Made by a program: the position numbers and the translations under genes
From: JAMXLO01 sp963818775
Lineage (GTDB): Bacteria > Pseudomonadota > Alphaproteobacteria > Acetobacterales > Acetobacteraceae
Direction of reading: 5' to 3'
Assembly (NCBI GenBank): GCA_963818775.1
Contig: CAWFUF010000022.1
Location: forward strand, 104,735 to 168,734
DNA: 64,000 nt
Shown here: one piece after another, positions 40,067 through 48,190 of the stretch
Layout of the letters: every line of letters starts with the position of its first letter
Numbering within the stretch: the first letter of the stretch is position 1
The notes under the pieces: generated by a model
The model's input: only the letters and a program-made list of their open reading frames with translations
Told to the model about the DNA's origin: nothing
The model's database searches: none

Positions 40067-40941
40067 ATGGAAATGAAAATCAGTTCAAACGATTTTCGGG
40101 TGCGGGAGGGAGACGAGGTCAACCTCAAAAAATGGCCGACGAACATAGCGCCCGTGTACAAGTCGAAGGACCAATATCAAGAACTGCTGGGAGAGCATGT
40201 TGCGCAGCTGAGCTCGCTGCAGCACCTTCACTACGCATCCAACCGCTATGCCGTCCTGCTGATCTTTCAGGCAATGGAGCGGCAGGAAAAGATGGCGCCA
40301 TCAGGCACGTGATGTCCGGGGTCAATCCGCAAGGTTGCCAAGTGTTCAGCTTCAAGCATCCGACCCCCATGGAACTGCAACACGATTTTCTTTGGCGTAC
40401 TACTCAAGACCTACCGGAACGCGGGCGGATCGGCATCTTCAACCGATCCTACTATGAGGAGGTACTGATCGCCCGCGTGCATCCCGAGATTCTCCGCAGC
40501 GAAGGGATCCCGGACTCGCCACACGACGACAAGGCGGTCTGGCACGACCGGTATCGCTCGATCGCGAATTTAGAGAGACACCTCCACGGCAATGGAACCC
40601 GCATCATCAAGTTCTACCTCCACCTCTCGAAGGAGGAGCAGCGAAAGCGCTTCCTTCAACGCATCGACGAGCCGGAAAAGAACTGGAAATTCAGCCTCGC
40701 AGACATTGAGGAGCGGAAATTCTGGAAGCACTATATGAAGGCGTATGAGGAATGCCTGAGTGCGACAAGCACCCAGGACGCACCCTGGTATATCGTTCCC
40801 GCCGACGACAAAGAGAACGCTCGCCTGATTGTATCGCAAATTCTCCTCGATACGCTCGAAGGACTCAAAATGACCTACCCCAAGACGAGCACAAAGCGCC
40901 GGCTGGAATTGCAGTCAATCCGCAAGCGGCTAACGAAATGA
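40067..40941 (+). pseudogene. Polyphosphate kinase 2 (PPK2), frameshifted in Walker A
   Basis: The first frame reads from ATG 40067 or 40073 to LLIFQAM. The next frame continues AAGKDGAIRHVMSGVNPQGC, FSFKHPTPMELQHDFLWR, GRIGIFNRSYYEEVL and DDKAVWHDRYRSI to the stop at 40941. PPK2 transfers phosphate between polyphosphate and nucleoside diphosphates. The break falls inside the Walker A loop: restoring one T between GA and GCGGCAGG at about 40282 gives FQAMDAAGKDGA. It is either a recent pseudogene or an error. The downstream IS1380 starts 5 bases after the stop. Confidence 0.88.
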
Positions 40942-40946
40942 AACCT

Positions 40947-42656
40947 TAGCCTGGATTTCTCAAACGAGAGAGGTGCATCGGGGCTGAGAATCTGAGAAAA
41001 GTGTTGTGCGAGAACAGTTTTTTCCGAATCCAGGATGGCCCCGATGCAGACAGAGTGTAGCGCGACGCTGTTCGAATTTGAAGCGGTTGAACGGCGAGCG
41101 GTGATGGCTGGTTTCGACGGCGGCGACATCACCTCGAACGCGGGGGCGCTGCTGTTGGGGCAGGTGGATCGTGGCCTTGGACTGATCCGTCGGTTCGCCG
41201 GTTGCTTCACCGACCGTCGCGATGCTCGTTACGTTGAGCACCGGGTTGAGACACTGGTGGGACAGCGGATCTTTGGCCTGGTGCTGGGCTACGAGGACCT
41301 CAATGACCACGACGAGCTGCGCAAAGACCCAACATTCGGCGTGCTGACCGGCAAGCTGCATCCGGTGCTGCGGTCGGACTGTGAAGCACTGGCGGGCAAG
41401 AGCACGCTCAATCGTCTCGAGCACACGCCCAAACGCCATGCCGCGAAGTATCACAGGATCGATTGTGACGGGCCACAGGTTGACGCGCTGCTGGTCGAGC
41501 TTTTCCTGGAGGCGCATGAGCGTGCGCCGCGCGAGATCGTGCTCGATCTCGACAATACCGACATTCCGCTGCACGGCGCTCAGGAAGGCCGGTTCTTCCA
41601 TGGTTATTATGACGCGTACTGCTACCTGCCGCTCTACGTGTTCTGCGGCCGGCATCTGCTGCTGGCCCGGCAGCGGCGTGCGAATGTTGCCGGCAGCGAT
41701 GGCGCGATCGAAGAGATGACGCGCATCATCGGCCAGATCCGCCAGACGTGGCCGCGCGTGCGCATCATTCTGCGCGGTGACAGCGGCTTCGCCAACGAGC
41801 CGCTGATGCGGTGGTGCGAGGAGCATCGCGTCGATTATGTGTTCGGTCTGGCACGCAATTCCCGCCTGGAGGCCGCGCTCGGCAAACAGGGTGCCGAGGC
41901 CAGGCGCCTGTGCCTGGCCTCGGGCAAGCCCGCCCGGGTGTTCCGTGACTTCCGCTATCGCACGCGTGACAGCTGGTGCCGCAAACGGCGCGTTGTCGGC
42001 AAGGCCGAGCACACGCCGGACGGTGCCAATCCTCGCTTTGTCGTCACCTCGCTCAAACACGCCCGCATGGCCGATCCCCGTGCCCTCTACGAGGACCTGT
42101 ACTGCGCCCGTGGCGAGGCCGAGAACCGCATTGGCGAGCAGTTCGAACTGTTCGCAGATCGTGCCTCGTCCGCCACCATGATGGCCAACCAACTGCGCAT
42201 GTGGTTCTCGGCGATGGCCTACGTGTTGGTCGATACGTTACGCCGCGTCGGTCTGCACTTTACTCAGTTCGCCGATGCCTCGGCGCAGACCATCCGTCTC
42301 AAACTCCTGAAGCTCGGCGCCCAGGTGCGTACCAGCGTGCGGCGCATTCACTTCGCCATGGCCTCGGGATGCCCCAACAAGATCGAGTTCGAACTCGCGT
42401 ACATCTATCTCCAGCGCGCGTTCAGCTCTGCGTAGGTGCGGCCCACGTCAGACAACCCGGACACCGACGCCCTAGCCACGACACATGCCTTCTCCCACCC
42501 GCATGGCGGGAAAGACATAACCTCCGGACTCGCATTGCGCGAGACAAATGAAAAATACCCCCATAGGCCCGGGTGGCGGCCTTCGCATGCTGAAAGCAAC
42601 CGCTGACAGCCTCGTTCACAGAATAAATGTCGGCCGCGTTTGAGAAATCCAGGCTA
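40947..42656 (+). mobile_element. IS1380-family insertion sequence
   Basis: Perfect 20-base terminal inverted repeats (TAGCCTGGATTTCTCAAACG at 40947-40966 and its complement at 42637-42656) bound a 1,710-base element with one transposase gene. The flanking four-base sequences (ACCT and GGGA) do not match, so there is no target duplication. The left flank is the PPK2 gene end and the right flank is a group II intron, which suggests recombination between copies rather than simple insertion. Confidence 0.9.
41035..42435 (+). CDS. IS1380-family transposase
   Basis: This 466-residue transposase has the family blocks GGDITSNAGALLLGQVD, YVEHRVETLVGQRIFGLVLGYEDLNDHDELRKDP, STLNRLEH, IVLDLDNTDIPLHGAQE, ILRGDSGFAN (DDE aspartates) and CARGEAENRIGEQ (catalytic Glu). 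It is intact and full length, so the element may be active. ATG 41035 gives MAPMQTECSA; ATG 41044 three codons later has AGGATGG as a possible ribosome site and is equally likely. Confidence 0.93.
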   Translation: MAPMQTECSATLFEFEAVERRAVMAGFDGGDITSNAGALLLGQVDRGLGLIRRFAGCFTDRRDARYVEHRVETLVGQRIFGLVLGYEDLNDHDELRKDPTFGVLTGKLHPVLRSDCEALAGKSTLNRLEHTPKRHAAKYHRIDCDGPQVDALLVELFLEAHERAPREIVLDLDNTDIPLHGAQEGRFFHGYYDAYCYLPLYVFCGRHLLLARQRRANVAGSDGAIEEMTRIIGQIRQTWPRVRIILRGDSGFANEPLMRWCEEHRVDYVFGLARNSRLEAALGKQGAEARRLCLASGKPARVFRDFRYRTRDSWCRKRRVVGKAEHTPDGANPRFVVTSLKHARMADPRALYEDLYCARGEAENRIGEQFELFADRASSATMMANQLRMWFSAMAYVLVDTLRRVGLHFTQFADASAQTIRLKLLKLGAQVRTSVRRIHFAMASGCPNKIEFELAYIYLQRAFSSA

Positions 42657-42862
42657 GGGATGTCCACGCGACGCACGGGTGGCGGCATGTAGCTGCCCGA
42701 CGACAGTCGATTCCAGAGCTTGTAGAGGTTGTCACCGAGGCGAGCCTCAAAGTCTTCGATCGACTGCCCGTCCACTCCAGCCGCTCCTTGGTTGGCCTTC
42801 ACATGTTTGAAGGCTTCCCAGACCTCCCGCTTTGGGATGTCGAACGGCTTTGCCTTGATCAC
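42657..42862 (-). pseudogene. ltrA: Group II intron reverse transcriptase/maturase, N-terminal fragment
   Basis: From a GTG at 42862 the frame reads AKPFDIPKREVWEAFKHVKA, NQGAAGVDGQSIEDFEARL and LYKLWNRLSSGSYMPPPVRRVDIP. This is the standard N-terminal region (RT motif 0/1) of intron-encoded LtrA-like proteins. IS1380 truncates it after about 69 codons. The catalytic YADD domain is absent here and is found in the separate fragment near 48.2 kb. Confidence 0.85.
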
Positions 42863-43398
42863 ACGGCTCCTCCCGTCACCGGTTGGCCGCACACAAGGCT
42901 GAACACCACAGCCCCTTCGGTCCAGCGTCATTACGACGCCTTCAACCCTACTACGGGCTGTTCTGCCCCTGTGTCCCGCATCGGTCCTCGAGTCTCGCAG
43001 GGGCTGCCCACTCGACCCTTTCCCTTGGCATCGGGACGACAGGTTCTCCCGTTCCATGCAAGAGCCTGGTTCAGGTTCACGCCGCCTTTCAGCCGGATGC
43101 CGTCTGGGCCGGGCTTCAGGACTCCGCCCAGACTCGTCCCGGAGTGACTCACGCCCCCGGTTTTGACATCGCCAATTCTGTTTCGACCTCTCATCAGCGG
43201 TTCGCTTTCGCTCGTCTCTCTGAACTACACCTGACGGGATCATGTCCCGCCTTTTCCGCGACGCTCACCACCATCGCTCTTTACGACAGCAGCTCGCAGT
43301 GGTTTGGCACCAACTCCTGATCGTCGGAGCCGAGGGGCCCACCCTCATCTCTCACATAGCTCCACACCTCCATCGCTGTCGGTGTGTTCGGGACACAC
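42657..43398 (-). mobile_element. Group II intron, 5' portion
   Basis: On the minus strand a GTGTGTCC at 43398, matching the 5' consensus of group II introns, follows the IS66 TnpC frame immediately after VVSKFCDS. The next ~530 bases are structured RNA-like sequence containing landmarks such as GCGAAAGCGAACCG and a GGGAGGAGCCGTGTGATC just before the reverse transcriptase start. The intron is cut by the IS1380 end at 42657, with domains IV-VI missing here. Its matching 3' half is at 48191-48874 on the other strand. Confidence 0.72.
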
Positions 43399-43749
43399 GC
43401 GAGTCACAGAATTTGCTGACCACGATGTGGGCCACCAGCGCTTCCGTGGCCATGCCGCCGTCGATCGGCCGTTCCGGCGCCGGTGCCTGCACCACGGTGC
43501 CCTCGCAGGCGCGGCATCCATAGCGCGGCCGGCACACCACCTTCACGCGCAGCTGGGCAGGAACCAGATCGAGTTGCTCAGTGCGGTCGTCGCCGATCAC
43601 ATGCAGTGCGCCGCCACAGCCAACGCGCCATTGAACGGATCCTCTGACAGCACCTGCTGCACCAGCATCGCCAGCCCCTGCATGCCTTTTCTCATATCGG
43701 TATAGCCGCACGCCAGGTAGACCCGGACGTCGGACTGCAGCGCGATCAT
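43399..43749 (-). pseudogene. IS66 tnpB-tnpC deletion remnant
   Basis: From ATG 43749, which overlaps the tnpA stop, the frame reads RVYLACGYTDMRKGMQGLAM and LVQQVLSEDPFNGA, the first ~40 residues of TnpB. It then jumps frame into CGGALHVIGDDRTEQLDLVPAQ, RPRYGCRACEG and ATEALVAHIVVSKFCDS from TnpC, whose Cys pairs form a zinc finger. The deletion removed most of tnpB and the start of tnpC; the intron removes the catalytic core. Confidence 0.84.
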
Positions 43750-44177
43750 CGGCGCACCAGGGCTGCGAGCACCCGACGCAGCGCGCCGCTGTCTACCTGC
43801 GTATCGACCCGCACGCTCACACCGCCCGGCAAGGCTATCTCGATCGTCCCCTCAGGGTGGTTCAGCGAATTCGGCGCCGGCACCGGCCGCGGCAGCGACG
43901 GTGTCGCCGGCACCGGTTGCGCCGGCATGGCCAGCACTTCCACACGCGCGAACTTTGTCCCCGGCCCGGACGCGGTCCCGAGCGATCCTTCCAGCAGATG
44001 TCGCCGCCACGTGTAGAGCAGGCCACTGCTGATGCCATAGCGGCGCGCCACCGTGATCGGCGATATGCCAGGCTCCAGACTCTCCGCCGCAATCTCCCGC
44101 TTCTGCTCGACAGACCAACGTCGTCGGCGCCGCTCGCCGCGCGTGATCACCTCGATCCGCTGACTGCGAGCGCTCAT
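43746..44177 (-). CDS. IS66 accessory protein TnpA
   Basis: This ~143-residue protein has a helix-turn-helix region (RRRWSVEQKREIAAESLEPG, ITVARRYGISSGLLYTWRR) followed by a Pro-rich linker and the C-terminal IEIALPGGVSVRVDTQVDSGALRRVLAAL, typical of IS66 TnpA. It helps transposition of IS66 together with TnpB and TnpC, which are broken here. ATG 44177 matches the usual start; ATG 44252 is possible. The stop overlaps tnpB by ATGA. Confidence 0.87.
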   Translation of the reverse strand: MSARSQRIEVITRGERRRRRWSVEQKREIAAESLEPGISPITVARRYGISSGLLYTWRRHLLEGSLGTASGPGTKFARVEVLAMPAQPVPATPSLPRPVPAPNSLNHPEGTIEIALPGGVSVRVDTQVDSGALRRVLAALVRR

Positions 44178-44302
44178 ACGATCAGTCGTATGACCGCTCT
44201 CTACTTCAGCTCCCGGTTCGGCCGGACCGTCGTCCATCTCCATGGACAACACGCATCACACCGTCGCCGCGTCGCGCAATATGGGTTTAACGCTATGCTT
44301 AC

Positions 44303-44336
44303 GGACATTCGCTTGTTCGGCTGAAAGGGGGCATTC
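44303..44336. repeat. 34-base direct repeat, copy 2
   Basis: Same sequence and orientation as 34727-34760, apart from one mismatch near the end. It begins exactly at the outer end of the IS66 element, so IS66 appears to have inserted at or next to an older IS end. Confidence 0.75.
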
Positions 44337-44969
44337 GACGCGGCGCCGGTCTCTTTGAACGGGGAGGTATGGGTAGCGGAAGCTGGCGATCACCGCTTTT
44401 TCGTTGGCTGGCGGAGCGATCCTTTCTTCTTCGGCCCGGTCGGTGCCTTGAATGGCTTCCAGTTCACCGGGAAGGATTTCTTCGCCGACAAAGACGTGTG
44501 CAGCATTGTCCTGGAAGTGCCAAACTCTGTTCTCGGGCCTAAAAAAGTCAACCTTTGGGTGCGGACGCTGGACGGCACGAGCGGCAGTTGGGTGCAGGCT
44601 GACCGCGGTGCGCTGCCCGCGCAATCGGTCTTTCTTCCCGGCGAGGAGAGGAATGCTTACCTTGCCGCAGAGCCTGCGGACGACGCCCATTTCGTCGCCG
44701 TCTTTGCGCACTCGTTGGAGCACGCCGGTGGGTACACCCCAGAGGAGGCACTGCGCGTAGCGAGGACACTGCTGCCGGATATCATGCGCTTTGACCACAG
44801 GCGCCCGGGGTCCTATCCGAGCAATGGCCGGGCACTCACCGACGACGTCCTCGATCACTTCCTCTCTATTCTCACAAATGGGAAAGTGACGACCGATGAC
44901 GTAGGAGCCCACAACGATCCGCTCGCCGAGTTTCTGCACTTGGGGCCGCCGCATATGGGCGGCTGCTGA
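44337..44969 (+). pseudogene. DUF4331-family protein, N-terminally truncated
   Basis: The open frame (from about 44355) reads FVGWRSDPFFFGPVGALNGF, GKDFFADKDVCSIVLEVPN, NLWVRTLDGTSGSWVQADRG, EPADDAHFVAVFAHSLEHAG and FLSILTNGKV. These match the C-terminal two thirds of DUF4331 proteins, which are secreted or periplasmic with unknown function. The usual N-terminal half and signal peptide are missing, since an IS end lies directly upstream. The first in-frame start has no ribosome site. Confidence 0.72.
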
Positions 44970-45242
44970 GCCGCCCGCGTATTAGCAACGCCGACTAAAC
45001 TTGCCACCTTGTCCTATCGCTGGTTATGCCGTCGCCCGAGAAATGCCGGGCGAATAATCTGGCGCAGGACACGCGATTTGCATTTTTGCGTCGATCTATC
45101 CGCGCGGCAGGTCGGCCCAGCGCCGTCGGGGGTACCAACCGAGGGCAGACCTCCGGCCCGGATCTGATCGGCGGCTCTCGCCAATGAGACCTGTGCGCTT
45201 GTAGATAGGCGCAGTCCATGAGCCAACCAAGGGAGAGCCCGG
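44970..45242. other. Spacer without recognised gene
   Basis: This 273-base spacer lies before the MFS gene. A weak minus-strand frame around 45000-45219 shows no family resemblance. GGGAGAGCCC near 45230 is the ribosome site for the next gene. Confidence 0.4.
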
Positions 45243-46553
45243 ATGACCATATCCGGCATACGAACCAGCGGCAGACCTGCCAGCAATTACCGGTGGGTCA
45301 TCTGCGGTCTATTGTTCCTCATCACCACAATCAACTATATGGACCGCAACATTCTCGGCGTACTCAAGCCGACGATCCAGGGCGATCTGCACTTCACCGA
45401 GACCGATTTCGGCAACATCATCTTCTTCTTCTCCATCGCCTATGCGATCGGCTATGCAGGGATGGGGTGGCTTACCGACAAAATCGGTATCCGCCTGGGC
45501 CTTGCCGCCGCCGCGATCCTGTGGTGCCTGGCGTCCACCGCACATGGCATGGTGAGTTCCGTTGGCGGGTTCATCCTCGCCCGCATCGTCCTCGGCCTTG
45601 GCGAAGGCGGCAATTTCCCAACCTGCATCAAGACGATCGCCACATGGTTCCCGGTTCGCGACCGCGCGTTCGCCACCGGCATTTTCAACTCAGGCAGCAA
45701 TATCGGCGCAATGCTGGCGCCGCTGATCGGTGCTCTGGTCGTTGCCTTTTCCGGCTGGCAATCCGCGTTCTATGTCACCGGCGCGATTGGGTTCGTCTGG
45801 GTCGCGTTCTGGCTGATTAGCTATCGCGACCCCGCCGAGCACCCGCGCGTCACGTCGAGCGAACTCGCCTACATCAATCAGGATCCCGAAGTCTCGGTGC
45901 AGAAGGTTCCGTGGATCAGGTTGTTGGTCTATCCCGGTACATGGGTCTATATCGCTGGCGGTGTGCTGACCAATCCAGCCTGGTGGTTCTACAACAACTG
46001 GGTACCGAGCTTTCTCAACTCCAAGTTCCATGTGTCGCTGTTCGCTGTGGGATTGCCGCTGATACTGATCTATCTGCTCACCGATGTTGGTTCAATCGCC
46101 GGCGGCTGGGTCTCCTCGGCTCTGATCAAAAGCGGCATGGACGTGTTCCCCGCCCGCAAGATCACGCTGCTTATCTGTGCCGCCTGCACGGTACCGGTAT
46201 TCCTTGCGCCGCAGCTTGACAGCATGTGGACCGCCGTCGTGCTGATCGGCATCGCCATGGCCGCGCATCAAGGATTCTCCGCTAACTTGTTCACGCTGGT
46301 ATCCGATACCATGCCGCGCGGAGCGGTCGCCTCCACGGTCGGGCTCGGCGGCGCTATAAGCTCCGTCGCGGGTGCTTTCTCCGCCGCGGTCATCGGCCGT
46401 GTACTTGACGCAACCCATAACAACTACACCGTTGTTTTCTTTGCCTGCGCCAGCGTCTACGTGATTGCGGCTGTGATCATCCACTTCATCCTTCCGCGCC
46501 GCAGGGCTTCGATGGTTGCGCCTGATACTGTCATGTTGTCCGAAACCCGTTAA
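45243..46553 (+). CDS. MFS transporter, anion:cation symporter family (hexuronate/aldonate type)
   Basis: This 436-residue protein has 12 predicted membrane helices and the ACS-family signature: FLITTINYMDRNILGVLKP in TM1, GWLTDKIGIRLGLAA in the loop 2-3 motif, LGLGEGGNFPTCIKTIATWF in TM4-5 and GIFNSGSNIGAMLAPLI. Such ExuT/GudP-like carriers import sugar acids with H+ or Na+. A DEHP-like ISYRDPAEHPRV loop is also typical. It precedes an SDR gene by 143 bases in the same direction, a plausible uptake and oxidation pair. Confidence 0.9.
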   Translation: MTISGIRTSGRPASNYRWVICGLLFLITTINYMDRNILGVLKPTIQGDLHFTETDFGNIIFFFSIAYAIGYAGMGWLTDKIGIRLGLAAAAILWCLASTAHGMVSSVGGFILARIVLGLGEGGNFPTCIKTIATWFPVRDRAFATGIFNSGSNIGAMLAPLIGALVVAFSGWQSAFYVTGAIGFVWVAFWLISYRDPAEHPRVTSSELAYINQDPEVSVQKVPWIRLLVYPGTWVYIAGGVLTNPAWWFYNNWVPSFLNSKFHVSLFAVGLPLILIYLLTDVGSIAGGWVSSALIKSGMDVFPARKITLLICAACTVPVFLAPQLDSMWTAVVLIGIAMAAHQGFSANLFTLVSDTMPRGAVASTVGLGGAISSVAGAFSAAVIGRVLDATHNNYTVVFFACASVYVIAAVIIHFILPRRRASMVAPDTVMLSETR

Positions 46554-46696
46554 AGCCCCATGCGGCGCACGGGCTATGTCAACAGGGAAATCGAGGCGGA
46601 GCCGGCTGAAGCTTCCGCCGCCTGTTAAGGTCGGGCGTCGGATGGATACGACGTATCGTGGATGCGCGTTTCGCAATGCAATGAAAGGTGGCGAAC

Positions 46697-47476
46697 ATGG
46701 GAAGGCTCGACGGCAAGGTTGCAGCGGTGACGGGCGGTGCATCGGGGATCGGCGAGGCGACGGTCAGGCGTTTCATAGCCGAGGGCGCGAGCGTGACATT
46801 CTGCGATCGGGACGGTGAGCGCGGCCAGCGCGTGGCGGCCGAACTCGCGACCGCCGGCGCCCGCGTCGCCTTCACGCAGGCCGACGTTGGTACCGAGGCC
46901 GCATGCCTCGCCTTCGTTAACGGTGCCGGGGAAAAATTCGGGCGCCTCGACATCCTCGTCAACAATGCCGGCATCCGCAAATACGAGAAGGTCGACGAGG
47001 CGAGTGCTGCGAGCTGGAACGAGATCCTCAGCGTCAACCTCATGAGCTACGTGTTCTGTGCCAAGGCGGCGGTTCCGCTGATGCGCGGCAACCAGGGCGG
47101 CGCCCCCGGGGGAGCTATCGTCAACGTCGCCTCCGTGCGTTCCGTCGTCGCAGGCGGCGGCAACCCGCAGTACGACACCACCAAGGCCGCGGTCGCGGGC
47201 TTGACGCGGGCGCTCGCCGCCGACCACTCGGCGGAGGGCATTCGTGTGAACGCTGTCGGCCCTGGCCCAATCTTCACGCCGTTCCATGCGCGCCGCATCG
47301 CGGCTGCCGGCAAGACGGTCGAGCAATACAACGCCCGCGCCGCACAAGGCACCATGCTGAAGCGCCCGGGCAGGCCCGAGGAGGTCGCCGCCGCGATTCT
47401 GTTTTTGGCCTCCGACGATGCCTCCTACGTCACCGGCGCCCTGCTGTTCGTGGATGGCGGTATGACGGCGCTGTGA
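46697..47476 (+). CDS. Short-chain dehydrogenase/reductase
   Basis: The 259-residue classical SDR has TGGASGIGEATVRRF for cofactor binding, DILVNNAGIRKYE, Ser in NVASVRSVV and YDTTKAA as the Tyr-x3-Lys pair, with GPGPIFTPF and the C-terminal FVDGGMTAL. The acidic residue after beta-2 (FCDRDGER) suggests NAD rather than NADP. ATG 46697 follows AAAGGTGG. Lying after a sugar-acid transporter, it could oxidise a sugar acid or alcohol; the substrate is unknown. Confidence 0.9.
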   Translation: MGRLDGKVAAVTGGASGIGEATVRRFIAEGASVTFCDRDGERGQRVAAELATAGARVAFTQADVGTEAACLAFVNGAGEKFGRLDILVNNAGIRKYEKVDEASAASWNEILSVNLMSYVFCAKAAVPLMRGNQGGAPGGAIVNVASVRSVVAGGGNPQYDTTKAAVAGLTRALAADHSAEGIRVNAVGPGPIFTPFHARRIAAAGKTVEQYNARAAQGTMLKRPGRPEEVAAAILFLASDDASYVTGALLFVDGGMTAL

Positions 47477-47594
47477 GGGATATCAGCCGGCGCTTACGGT
47501 CGATATCGCGCGATCGCGGCCTTCTGCTGGCGTCAACGAATTGGCAAGGCTGTGCCGGCAGTAAACAAGGAAACTGGAACCGCAAAACACGCAA

Positions 47595-47990
47595 ATGGAT
47601 ACCGGCGAGGATAGGATTAACCTCCTGTCCAAGCGAATCATTGGCTGCGCCCTGACGGTGCTCCACGCGCTGGGAACCGGATTCCTTGAGAAAGTCTATG
47701 AAAACGCGTTGGTCTACGAGCTCCGCAAGTCTGGGCTCGCCGTCTCACAACAACATCCCATGGCCGTTCGATACGATGGGATCGTGGTCGGGGAATATAC
47801 TGTTGACCTACTCGTCGAAGACATCGTCCTCATCGAATTGAAGGTAGCCAAGGCGATCGACGAGATTCATCTCGCGCAATGCCTGAACCATCTGAAAGCC
47901 ACGGGCTTGCATCTCTGCCTGCTACTCAACTTCGGCACGCCTCGCCTTGAGATCAAACGTAAGCGGCGTGCTGAGGCCACCTTGTGTTGA
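47595..47990 (+). CDS. GxxExxY protein (PD-(D/E)XK nuclease-like)
   Basis: The 131-residue protein carries GTGFLEKVYENAL, the defining Gly-x2-Glu-x2-Tyr motif, then YTVDLLVEDIVLIELKVAKAI, which supplies the Asp and Glu-x-Lys of a PD-(D/E)XK fold, and QCLNHLKATGL. The family is widespread and uncharacterised; a nuclease role is inferred from the fold. It starts at ATG 47595 without a strong ribosome site and ends just before IS debris. Confidence 0.85.
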   Translation: MDTGEDRINLLSKRIIGCALTVLHALGTGFLEKVYENALVYELRKSGLAVSQQHPMAVRYDGIVVGEYTVDLLVEDIVLIELKVAKAIDEIHLAQCLNHLKATGLHLCLLLNFGTPRLEIKRKRRAEATLC

Positions 47991-48124
47991 GTGGGTGTCG
48001 TGCGCTGATGGTTCGGCATGGATGTCAAATCGCTTGGAACCCCGACCCCCATTTCGCGTCCAATAGCGACCCCCTGACCAGCCGCGATTGAAGCGTACTG
48101 GATGCTGTCGGGTTGATGGTTGTG
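47991..48124. other. Insertion-sequence end debris
   Basis: This stretch contains GGAACCCCGACCCCC and AGCGACCCCCTGACC, repeated CGACCCCC blocks of the kind found at some IS21-family ends, but no transposase gene. It directly precedes the palindrome at 48125. Confidence 0.35.
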
Positions 48125-48190
48125 CTGTGGGTAAGTGGCCCGCCGGAGCGACCGCCAAGAGTCTGGCGCAGGCGGGCCACTTATCCACAG
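48125..48190. repeat. 66-base MITE-like palindrome
   Basis: CTGTGGGTAAGTGGCCCGCC (48125-48144) and GGCGGGCCACTTATCCACAG (48171-48190) are inverted repeats of 20 bases with one mismatch, around a 26-base centre. There is no coding capacity. It abuts the broken intron reverse transcriptase, which makes it a likely miniature element or the closed-up ends of a larger one. Confidence 0.65.

Larger units (their letters stand above)
43399..44302 (-). mobile_element. IS66-family element, left part, interrupted by a group II intron
   Basis: The element end at 44302 reads GTAAGC on the minus strand, the usual IS66 terminus. tnpA, the start of tnpB and a piece of tnpC follow in order. An internal deletion joins tnpB to the zinc-finger part of tnpC at about 43640, and tnpC is interrupted at 43399 by the group II intron. 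The right half is not next to it, so the element is dead. Confidence 0.8.

Noticed and set aside
40960..42192. 410-codon minus-strand frame opposite the IS1380 transposase
   Set aside because: Entirely antisense to an intact transposase, without recognisable domains.
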